Origin: Rhodospirillaceae bacterium
GTDB taxonomy: Bacteria > Pseudomonadota > Alphaproteobacteria > JAEULC01
Direction: 5' to 3'
DNA: 35,900 bases
NCBI GenBank assembly: GCA_023266845.1
Contig: JAHFPH010000023.1
Coordinates: 1 to 35,900, forward strand
Part shown: one piece after another, positions 23,790 through 30,802 of the stretch
How positions within the stretch are numbered: the stretch's first letter is position 1
Layout: every line of letters begins with the position of its first letter
The notes under the pieces: model-generated
The model's database searches: none
What the model saw: the letters and a program-made list of their open reading frames with translations, nothing else
What the model was told of the DNA's origin: nothing
Made by a program: the position numbers and the translations under genes

Positions 23790-25594
23790 TGGCGCGCTTC
23801 AAGTTCAAGGCCGTCGCTCCCAGCGGCCAGGTGGTCGAAGGCGAGATGGTCGCGCCCGGCCGCGAGCAGGTGATCGATCGCCTGCGCAAGCAGCAGCATT
23901 TGCCCGTGCGCGTCGACGAGGTGGGGCAGGGCGAGCTCGGGCGCGTCGAGCCGATCATGACCACGCCGCCGGAGATCGCGTCCGAGCGGCCCGAGCCGGA
24001 AATCGGCCGCGTCAGTTCGCCCGAACTGGAGCCGGCCGAGCCCCAGCTCGACGAGCCGAAGCCGGACAGCCCGGCTCAAATCATCGCGCTTCGGGTCGAA
24101 CGCAACTGGGGCGGCGAAGAACGCCGCCAGGATCCGCAGGGCAAACCGCCGCCGCGTACCGGCGAACGGCGCAAGAAACGCCGGAGGCCCGTCGAAGCCG
24201 AAACGATGCCCGCCGAACCGCGCACCGATTGGCCCGAAGTCGAGGCGCAACCGGAGCAAAAACCGGAACCGCGCCTAGCCGGCAAACGCGCGCAGCGCTG
24301 GCAGGCCCCGGCCGAGGCGGCCGAGCCGGCCGCCTCGGCGCCAACGCCGGTCGCACCGGTCCAGCCGCCGGCGCCTCCCGCGACCCGCCCGCGCCAGGAC
24401 CTGGGGGAAGCGCGCTATCGCGGCGCGGAAACTCTGTCTGAAACCGCGCCCGACGGTTTGTCCGAGGTTGCGTCTGCCGTGTTGTCCGCGGAGCCGGCCG
24501 AAACGTTGCCCGCGGAGCGGTCCGAGGCCGCGCCGCGTAAGGCCAAGCGCGCCCGGGCGGCGATGCCCGCGAAGCTGCAGCCGGTTTTCACCCGCGAGCT
24601 CCAGGTATTGCTCTCGGCGGGGCTTCCGGTCGACCACGCGCTCAAGATCATCGTGGAATCGACCGCCGACGATCGTGTGGCCGCCGCCGCCGACACGTTG
24701 CTGACCCGGGTCCGGGGCGGCGCGGTCTTGTCGGAGGCCATGGACACGATGCCCGAGCAGTTCGACGAATTCTTGCGCACCGCGATCCGGGCCGGCGAGG
24801 CGGGCGGCGCGCTGGCCGAAGTTCTGGATCAGGTGGCCGCGTATCAGGAACGCGGCGCGCGCCTGGTGCGGGCGTTCCGGACCGCTTTGATCTATCCCGC
24901 GATCCTGGCCTTCGCCGCCGCCCTATCGGTGATTTTGCTTTTGACCCTCGTCGTTCCGCAATTCGACGCCTTGTTCAAGCAAGCCGGACAGACGCCGCCG
25001 CTGGTCACGCGCGCTGTGATCGCCGCGTCCACGGTCTTGAGGCAATACGGCTGGATCGTTCCGGCGGCGGGCTTCGCCGCGTGGCTGTTGGGCAAATGGC
25101 GCTACGGCGGCGTCATGCGCCGCGCCAGAATGCATCGCCGCGCCTTGCGTTTGCCCCTGATCGGCAACGTCCTCGCTGGAGTGGCGGTGGAGCGTTTCGC
25201 GCGTTCAATGGCGACCTTGCTGGCCAACGGCGTTCCACTGCCGACGGCCTTGCAGCTCGTCGCCGACACGCTGCCCAACCGCGCGGTGGGCGCGGTGGTG
25301 GCCGCGTCGGTCGAGCGCGTGAAGCAGGGCGAGCGCCTGGCCGACGCGCTGGAAGAGGGCAGGGTGCTGCCCTTGCTGGCGGTGCAATTGATCCGGGTCG
25401 GCGAGGAAGGCGGCAGGCTGACCGAGATGCTGGCGCGATTGTCGGCGATCTATGCCGCCGACGTGGACGTTGCGGTGCGCCGCCTGATCGCGTTCATCGA
25501 GCCGGCGTTGATCCTCGCCATCGGCGTGGTGGTCGGCGGAATCATCCTGTCGTTGCTCGCCGCGGTCACCGGCGTCAACGCCCTGGCGCAATAG
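23789..25594 (+). CDS. gspF: T2SS inner-membrane platform protein GspF with long linker
   Basis: 601 aa against about 400 for usual GspF. Residues 1-47 are the typical N-terminal strand region (FKFKAVAPSGQVVEGEMVAP). Residues about 50-258 form an unusual Pro/Glu/Ala-rich, highly charged, probably disordered stretch with a basic patch (RRKKRRRP). Two T2SF domains follow: the first from KLQPVFTRELQVLLSAGLP (262) with membrane segments near 371-391, the second from LPLIGNVLAGVAVERFARSM with the final membrane helix near the C-terminus. It interacts with GspE and GspL in known systems. The inserted stretch keeps the reading frame, so it is not a frameshift artefact. Confidence 0.93.
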   Translation: MARFKFKAVAPSGQVVEGEMVAPGREQVIDRLRKQQHLPVRVDEVGQGELGRVEPIMTTPPEIASERPEPEIGRVSSPELEPAEPQLDEPKPDSPAQIIALRVERNWGGEERRQDPQGKPPPRTGERRKKRRRPVEAETMPAEPRTDWPEVEAQPEQKPEPRLAGKRAQRWQAPAEAAEPAASAPTPVAPVQPPAPPATRPRQDLGEARYRGAETLSETAPDGLSEVASAVLSAEPAETLPAERSEAAPRKAKRARAAMPAKLQPVFTRELQVLLSAGLPVDHALKIIVESTADDRVAAAADTLLTRVRGGAVLSEAMDTMPEQFDEFLRTAIRAGEAGGALAEVLDQVAAYQERGARLVRAFRTALIYPAILAFAAALSVILLLTLVVPQFDALFKQAGQTPPLVTRAVIAASTVLRQYGWIVPAAGFAAWLLGKWRYGGVMRRARMHRRALRLPLIGNVLAGVAVERFARSMATLLANGVPLPTALQLVADTLPNRAVGAVVAASVERVKQGERLADALEEGRVLPLLAVQLIRVGEEGGRLTEMLARLSAIYAADVDVAVRRLIAFIEPALILAIGVVVGGIILSLLAAVTGVNALAQ

Positions 25595-25617
25595 CGATGG
25601 GCGGGGTAGACGAGGCT

Positions 25618-26049
25618 ATGTCCAACGCTTCACAATGCGTACGCCAGCGCGGCTTCACGCTGATCGAGCTGCTGGTCGTGCTCGTCATCCTTGGGCTTCT
25701 GTTCGGCTTGGTCGTGCCGGCGACCATCGGCTATCTCAGCCGCGCCAAGTCGGACGTCGCCAGGATGCAGGTGCAGAATATCGAACAGGCGCTCGATCTC
25801 TACCGGCTCGATGTCGGCCGCTACCCGACGCAGGAAGAAGGGTTGAAGGCGCTGGTGGCGAAGCCCGCCAACGCGGCGAAATGGGGCGGACCGTATCTCA
25901 AGGGCGCCGAGCCGCCGCCCGATCCCTGGGGCCGGCCCTATTTTTATGAAATGCCCAGCAAGCGGGGCCTCGCCTATGACCTGTATACGCTGGGCGCCGA
26001 CGGCGCGCGGGGCGGCGATGGCGAGAACGCCGACATCTATAATAAGTAG
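25618..26049 (+). CDS. gspG: T2SS major pseudopilin GspG
   Basis: 143-aa major pseudopilin. A 12-residue leader ends in RG, then FTLIELLVVLVILGLLFGL with Glu5 present. The C-terminal GspG signature is clear: YRLDVGRYPTQEEGLKALV, GPYLKG, PPPDPWGRPYFYEMPSK and the Ca-binding-type tail LGADGARGGDGENADI. ATG 25618 is close behind GACGAGG; ATG 25597, 2 bp after the gspF stop, would give a 19-residue leader and is also possible. It overlaps gspH by 32 bp. Confidence 0.95.
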   Translation: MSNASQCVRQRGFTLIELLVVLVILGLLFGLVVPATIGYLSRAKSDVARMQVQNIEQALDLYRLDVGRYPTQEEGLKALVAKPANAAKWGGPYLKGAEPPPDPWGRPYFYEMPSKRGLAYDLYTLGADGARGGDGENADIYNK

Positions 26050-26503
26050 CGCTGGGCGAAAACGCGCCGCCGCTGAGGCCGGCTTCACGCTGGTCGAATT
26101 GCTGGTGGTGCTGGCCCTGCTGGCGTTGGCCTATGGCCTGGCTGCGCCCGCGCTGACTCAGGCCGTCACGGGCAGCGATCTGCGCCGCGAGACGCGCGAG
26201 CTCGAAGCCGCGCTTGCCCGCGCCCGCGCCGGGGCGCTGACCGGCGGCAAGCCGCAGCGCATCCTGGTCGACGGCTTGGCCGGCGCCTATGCGGTTGGCG
26301 GGTCGCGTCACGCCCTGCCGGGCGGCATCATCATCGCCGCTTCGGTGCCCGACTCGCGCCGCTTGTCGGCGCATCAGGCGGTGATCGAATTCTTTCCCGA
26401 CGGTAGCTCGACCGGCGGGCGCATGACGCTGTCGTCGCCCGGCGGCGGCAAGTCGGCGCTCGCGGTCGATTGGCTGACCGGCCGCGTCATGCCGGTGCAA
26501 TGA
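26018..26503 (+). CDS. gspH: T2SS minor pseudopilin GspH
   Basis: 161-aa minor pseudopilin with a 22-residue basic leader (GRKRAAAEAG) before FTLVELLVVLALLALAYGLA, keeping Glu5. The downstream part (LRRETRELEAALARARAGAL; PDGSSTGGRMTL) fits GspH/FimT-like proteins. ATG 26018 lies inside gspG, the only ATG between the upstream reading and the leader; an overlap of 32 bp suggests coupled translation. It ends in a 4-bp overlap with gspI. Confidence 0.9.
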   Translation: MARTPTSIISSAGRKRAAAEAGFTLVELLVVLALLALAYGLAAPALTQAVTGSDLRRETRELEAALARARAGALTGGKPQRILVDGLAGAYAVGGSRHALPGGIIIAASVPDSRRLSAHQAVIEFFPDGSSTGGRMTLSSPGGGKSALAVDWLTGRVMPVQ

Positions 26504-26910
26504 CCGTGCGCGCGAAAAACCAACGCGGCTTCGGCCTGTTCGAGCTGCTGGTGGCCCTGGCGCTGGTCGCGATCTCGGTGGCGGTCGCGTTCCGCGTGAT
26601 GGGCAGCGCTACGCGCGGCAGCGGCGACGCCGACCGCTATACCCGCGCCCTGCTGATCGCGGAATCGCGCATGGCCGAACTGGGCGTGCTGCAACCGGTG
26701 CGGCCGGGCGAAGCCATCGGCGAGGAAGGCGACTATCTGTGGCGCGTCTCGGTGCGCCGCATGGGTGCTACGCCGAACCAGGCCGCGCAGCCCGCGGCGC
26801 CGGGCATGCTGGCGCCGATGGAAATCACCATCACCGTCGCCTGGGGATCGGAAGAACGGCCCGGCGAGGTGTCGCTGACCACGTTGCGCCTGGCTCCCGT
26901 CCGGCCATGA
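26500..26910 (+). CDS. gspI: T2SS minor pseudopilin GspI
   Basis: 136-aa minor pseudopilin. The leader MTVRAKNQRG precedes FGLFELLVALALVAISVAVA with Glu5. The following RALLIAESRMAELGV matches the GspI hallmark (A..IA...MAEL). GspI starts the tip complex with GspJ and GspK in known systems. The ATG overlaps the gspH stop (ATGA), and its stop overlaps the gspJ start in the same way. Confidence 0.93.
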   Translation: MTVRAKNQRGFGLFELLVALALVAISVAVAFRVMGSATRGSGDADRYTRALLIAESRMAELGVLQPVRPGEAIGEEGDYLWRVSVRRMGATPNQAAQPAAPGMLAPMEITITVAWGSEERPGEVSLTTLRLAPVRP

Positions 26911-27548
26911 CGGCGATGAAAAACCCAAGCGTCGAGCACGGCATGACGCTGACCGAATTGATCGTGGCCCTGGCGCTGCTGGCGCTGATCGTGGGCGCGC
27001 TGGCTTCGGCCTTGGGCGTGGGGGTGCGCGCCAGCGCCGCGGTCGAAGAACGCGCGCAACAGGGCGACGCGCTGCGCACCGCACAAACTACACTGCGGCG
27101 CTATATCGCCCAGGCGCGCCCGGCGCGCTGGCGGGCCGGCGCGCGCGAGCGCATCGGCTTCGAGGGCGACGCGGGCGCGGTCGGTTTCACGGCGATCATG
27201 CCGCCCTATCCAGGCTCGGGCGGCCTGTATCTGGTGCGCGTCGCGCTGGAGGAATCCGGCAACGGCCGGGCGCTGGTGCTGCGCCGCGTGGCCACGGCGG
27301 GCGAGCGCCAGGATTTCGACATCGCCGGCGCGCCCGACGCCACGCTATTGATCGACGGCGTGGCCGCGTTGCGCTGGAGCTATTTCGGCCAGGAGGACGG
27401 CGCGCAGAAACCGTCCTGGCGCACGGATTGGCGCGGTCAGCGCCATTTGCCTAGGCTCGTCCGGCTCGATCTGCAGATGCGCGACCCGGCGGCGCCGGCA
27501 TGGCCGCCGCTGGTGATCGCGCTTTCGCTCGACGAGGACCCGCGATGA
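26907..27548 (+). CDS. gspJ: T2SS minor pseudopilin GspJ
   Basis: 213 aa. The leader ends in EHG before MTLTELIVALALLALIVGAL with Glu5, followed by ALRTAQTTLRRYIAQARP and a C-terminal beta-rich domain (LLIDGVAALRWSYFGQEDG; LPRLVRLDLQM) typical of GspJ. ATG 26907 overlaps the gspI stop; ATG 26916 is possible. It forms the tip complex with GspI and GspK. Overlap with gspK is 4 bp. Confidence 0.92.
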   Translation: MTAMKNPSVEHGMTLTELIVALALLALIVGALASALGVGVRASAAVEERAQQGDALRTAQTTLRRYIAQARPARWRAGARERIGFEGDAGAVGFTAIMPPYPGSGGLYLVRVALEESGNGRALVLRRVATAGERQDFDIAGAPDATLLIDGVAALRWSYFGQEDGAQKPSWRTDWRGQRHLPRLVRLDLQMRDPAAPAWPPLVIALSLDEDPR

Positions 27549-28456
27549 ACGCTGGGCGCCGTCAACGCGGCCTGGCGCTGCTGACCGTGCTGTGGATGCT
27601 GATCATGCTGTCGGCGCTGGCGATCGGGCTGGGCGCCACCGCGCGCACCGAAACCCATCTCGCACGCAACCTGATCGACGCCGCGCGCGCGCGGCATCTG
27701 GCCGAGGCGGGCGTGGAGCGCGGCGTGATGGCGCTTTTGAACGAGCGCGAGGCGCCGCTGCTGCGCCCCGACGGCTCGCGCGGACTGGAATTCAGGCTCG
27801 GCGGAGGGCTCGTCCGCCTGGCGGTGATCGACGAATGCGGCAAGATCGACCTGAACACGGGCTGGGGCGAATTGCTGCGCGGCGCGGTACACGTGGCGGG
27901 GCTGGAGGGGCGCGAGGCCGACGCGCTGACCGACTCGATCCTCGATTGGCGCGATCCCGACGACCAGCGCCTGCCGCACGGCGCAGAGCGGCGCGACTAT
28001 GAGCGTGCGGGAATGATCGGCCCGCGCAACGCGCCCTTCGCGACCGTCGAGGAATTGCAGCAGGTGATGAACATGACGCCCGACCTGTATCGCAAGCTTG
28101 AGCCGATCATGACCGTGCATTGCCTGCAATCCGGCATCGATCCGCGCGTGGCCTCGGCGGCGGCGTTGCGCGCGTTGCCCGGCATCCGTGACCGCGAGGT
28201 GGACGAGATGATGGCCCAGCGCCGCCAGTCGCTGGAACGCAACGACCCGCTGCCGACCCCGGCGCTGTCGGGCATCCAGCGCTACGTCGCGGGGTCGCCC
28301 GGCACGGCCTATACGATCCAGTCCGTGGCGGTGCTGGAAAACGGCGCTGAATACCGGCTGGAAGCGTTGGTCTGGCTTCTGCCCGGCAGCGAAAAACCCT
28401 ATGCGCTGATGAGCCTGCGCGAGGGCCGCGGCCCGGGCTCCGTATCCGGGCCGTGA
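27545..28456 (+). CDS. gspK: T2SS minor pseudopilin GspK
   Basis: 303-aa tip pseudopilin. The leader MNAGRRQRG precedes LALLTVLWMLIMLSALAIGL, and residue 5 is Thr instead of Glu, as is characteristic of GspK at the pilus tip. The large helical domain (DECGKIDLNTGWGELL; SILDWRDPDDQRLPHGAE; FATVEELQQVMNM) matches the family. It starts inside the gspJ stop (ATGA). It ends 21 bp before gspL. Confidence 0.94.
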   Translation: MNAGRRQRGLALLTVLWMLIMLSALAIGLGATARTETHLARNLIDAARARHLAEAGVERGVMALLNEREAPLLRPDGSRGLEFRLGGGLVRLAVIDECGKIDLNTGWGELLRGAVHVAGLEGREADALTDSILDWRDPDDQRLPHGAERRDYERAGMIGPRNAPFATVEELQQVMNMTPDLYRKLEPIMTVHCLQSGIDPRVASAAALRALPGIRDREVDEMMAQRRQSLERNDPLPTPALSGIQRYVAGSPGTAYTIQSVAVLENGAEYRLEALVWLLPGSEKPYALMSLREGRGPGSVSGP

Positions 28457-28477
28457 GCGCGGGCGTATGCTGAACCG

Positions 28478-29557
28478 ATGATCGCGCGCTTCTTCAACTG
28501 GTGGATCGGCGAGCTCTTGGGCCTGTTGCCGCGCCGCGCGGCGCGCGCGCTGGGGCTGGGCCGCGACCGCCTGATCGTCGTCGTGAGGGCGGAGCGCGCC
28601 GTCCTAGCGCTGGAAAGCGCCGCGGGGCGGCGCGAGCTGGGCGCGGTGCCGCTGGCGCACGGCGAGGGCGAGGTGTCCGCGCGCGCGGTGGAGCAGGCGG
28701 TCGATGGCGTCGATCTGGAGCGCTGCGACGTGCTGGTGCTGCTGGCCGAAGACCGGGCCTTGCGCCGCAACGTCATGCTGCCGGCGGGTCATGGCGATGT
28801 GCGCCGGGCGCTGGAGCGCGAGATCGAGCGCTACACGCCGTTCCGCGCCGAGCAGGTCTATTTCCTCTACGCCATCGATCCGCAGCCCGGCGGCGACGGC
28901 GCCGCATCGGTCGAGCTGGCGGTGGCGCCGCGGCGGTTCCTCGACCCGATGGTCGACCGGCTGGTGAGCCTGGGCGCGGAGCGGCGCGCGGCGCGCGTGG
29001 GCATCGTCGGCATCGACGCGGTGCTGCCGGCCGGCACGGGCCGCGAGGCCGAGGACATGCCGGAACAGCCCGCCGGCCTGCCGCGCGGCATGGGCGCGGC
29101 GCTGATCGCGGTCGCGGCGCTGGCGTTGACCGCGCTCTCAGCGCCGACGCTGCAGCTTTTCCTCGCGCGCCAGGACATGGCCGGGCGCGCCGCGCTCGCC
29201 GAAAAGGACGCCGAGCAGGTGCGCCGCCTGTTGGGCGAGATCGAGCGCCAATCGGCGGGCCTCGAGGCGATCCTTACCGCCCGCGCCGAAGCGCCCTCGG
29301 TCGTGCGCGTGCTGGACCGGCTGAGCGCGCTGTTGCCGGACGACACGTTCCTCGACCAGTTCAACGTGGCGGGGCGCGAGATCGAGATCGAGGGCACGAC
29401 CCGGGCCGGCGCCGCGCTGGTGCGCACGCTGGAATCCGAGCGCAGCTTCGAGAAGGTCACCTATGTCGCGCCGGTCACGCGCGACCCGGTGACCGGCGCG
29501 GAGCGATTCCATTTCTCGATCCAATACGCCGGGCGCAAGCCCTTGCCGGTGAAGTGA
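28478..29557 (+). CDS. gspL: T2SS platform protein GspL
   Basis: 359 aa. The cytoplasmic part (1-200) is a shortened actin-like fold that in known systems binds GspE (DVRRALEREIERYTPFRAEQ, VELAVAPRRFLDPMV). One TM helix lies near 205-228 (ALIAVAALALTALSAP), followed by a coiled-coil stretch (about 230-265) and a periplasmic ferredoxin-like domain of PilN/GspL type (LDRLSALLPDDTFLDQFNV). ATG 28478 has only a weak ribosome-binding site. It precedes gspM by 5 bp. Confidence 0.9.
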   Translation: MIARFFNWWIGELLGLLPRRAARALGLGRDRLIVVVRAERAVLALESAAGRRELGAVPLAHGEGEVSARAVEQAVDGVDLERCDVLVLLAEDRALRRNVMLPAGHGDVRRALEREIERYTPFRAEQVYFLYAIDPQPGGDGAASVELAVAPRRFLDPMVDRLVSLGAERRAARVGIVGIDAVLPAGTGREAEDMPEQPAGLPRGMGAALIAVAALALTALSAPTLQLFLARQDMAGRAALAEKDAEQVRRLLGEIERQSAGLEAILTARAEAPSVVRVLDRLSALLPDDTFLDQFNVAGREIEIEGTTRAGAALVRTLESERSFEKVTYVAPVTRDPVTGAERFHFSIQYAGRKPLPVK

Positions 29558-29562
29558 CGGCG

Positions 29563-30162
29563 ATGGACTTGAACCGGCGCATCGAGATCGGCCCCAGGGG
29601 CGGCGGCGCGTCGCGGGCGCTGGCGCTGGGGCTGCTCGCCGCCGCCGTGGCGCTGGTGGTGCTGGGGGTGGTGCTGCCGCTCAAGGCGCTGGACCATCGC
29701 CTGAACGAGGAGATCGCGCATTACCAGCGCATGCTGGGAACCAACCAGGCGCTCGCCCAGCGCAAGGCCGAATTGACCCGCGCCGCGGGCGCCAGCGATC
29801 CGCGCGCCATGGCCGAGCTGCTGATGGCCGACACCAGCGACTCGGCTGCGGCCGCCGCGCTGCACGAACGCGCGCGCGAGCTGATCGCGGCGGTGCGCGG
29901 CAACCTGATCAGCATCCAGGCCCTGCCGGCGGCCGAGACCGGCGGCGCGCAATCCGGCCAGCGCCGCGTGGGCCTGCGCGTGCAATTCGCCGCCGATCTG
30001 CCCGGATTCCAGCGCATCGTCCACGCCTTCGAGGCCGGCCGGCCGGCGGTGCTGGTGACCAACCTTTATCTGCGCGCGCGCACCGCGCGGGCGACGGGCG
30101 TGGCCAACCCGCTCGACGTGCAGATGGACCTGATCGCGTTCCGCCGCGACGGGCAAAGCTGA
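29563..30162 (+). CDS. gspM: T2SS platform protein GspM
   Basis: 199 aa. One TM helix at residues 18-40 (ALALGLLAAAVALVVLGVVL) is followed by a helical region (HRLNEEIAHYQRMLGTNQAL) and a periplasmic ferredoxin-like fold of GspM/PilO type (QRRVGLRVQFAADLPGFQRI). In known systems it pairs with GspL. Its stop overlaps the start of the next gene by one base. Confidence 0.88.
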   Translation: MDLNRRIEIGPRGGGASRALALGLLAAAVALVVLGVVLPLKALDHRLNEEIAHYQRMLGTNQALAQRKAELTRAAGASDPRAMAELLMADTSDSAAAAALHERARELIAAVRGNLISIQALPAAETGGAQSGQRRVGLRVQFAADLPGFQRIVHAFEAGRPAVLVTNLYLRARTARATGVANPLDVQMDLIAFRRDGQS

Positions 30163-30671
30163 TGGGCGCGCGGGCGGCGGTGATCGCGCTGTGGCTGCTG
30201 GCGGCCGTGTTGCTGGGCGCGACCGTCTGGCCGTTCGTCGCGGGCGGCCCGATCGGCCTTGCCGGCCTGGACGCGCGGCGGTCTCAGCCGCTAACACCGC
30301 CATCGCCCGCCGATCTGGCGCTGCCGCCGGTCGAAAGCTTTTCCGAGACGCTGAACCGGCCGCTGTTCACCGCCACGCGCCGGCCGCTGTCGCCCGGCGA
30401 AATGCTGCAGGGCCAGGAAATGAAATCCGCCGCCGCCGCGCCCGCGGGCAAGGGCGAAAAGGTGATTCTGGGCCGCTACGTGCTGCGCGGCGTGGTGGTG
30501 ACGCCCGAGCAGAAAATCCTGATGCTCAGCCGCCAGGACACGGGCGTGGCGCTGCGCCTGAAGGAAGGCGACGCGCTGGACGACTGGCGCATCGCCGCCA
30601 TCGCGCAAGACCATATCGTGCTCAGCAAGGGCGGCCAGCAGGAACGCATTCCGCTGCGCGATAAACCCTGA
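30162..30671 (+). CDS. GspC/GspN-like HR-domain protein of the T2SS
   Basis: 169 aa. One N-terminal TM helix (about 5-28, VIALWLLAAVLLGATVWPFV), a linker with the motif FSETLNRPLFTATRRP, and a homology-region-like beta domain (LGRYVLRGVVVTPEQKILML; LRLKEGDALDDWRIAAI; HIVLSKGGQQERIPLRD). This corresponds to the HR domain by which GspC contacts the secretin, but no PDZ domain follows and no other gspC is in the window. It probably serves as the inner-membrane link to GspD. Some genomes name such short proteins GspN. It overlaps gspM by one base and is followed by a 131-bp gap before gspD. Confidence 0.8.
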   Translation: MGARAAVIALWLLAAVLLGATVWPFVAGGPIGLAGLDARRSQPLTPPSPADLALPPVESFSETLNRPLFTATRRPLSPGEMLQGQEMKSAAAAPAGKGEKVILGRYVLRGVVVTPEQKILMLSRQDTGVALRLKEGDALDDWRIAAIAQDHIVLSKGGQQERIPLRDKP

Positions 30672-30673
30672 GC

Positions 30674-30792
30674 TGTGAATAACCCTGGGGATAAGAACGA
30701 ATCGATAAACCTCTGGAAAATCCACTAAAAAACAAGCAGTTGCTAAGATACCTTCATCTGGTCTATGGTTTTTAGCCTAGGGGTTATGCACA
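30674..30792. promoter_or_regulatory. AT-rich region before gspD with two DnaA-box-like sites and a weak promoter
   Basis: The only sizeable gap in the T2SS operon is AT-rich. It is flanked by TTATTCACA on the - strand (30674-30682) and TTATGCACA on the + strand (30784-30792), both fitting TTATNCACA. Between them a TTGCTA (30740-30745)/TATGGT (30764-30769) pair with an 18-bp spacer could be a separate gspD promoter. Matches are by eye, and function is unproven. Confidence 0.35.
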
Positions 30793-30802
30793 GGGGCGGG
30801 GG

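Noticed and set aside
30674-30792. Chromosomal or plasmid replication origin
   Set aside because: Only two DnaA-box-like sites in a 131-bp gap, no iterons, no dnaA/repA/parAB neighbour.
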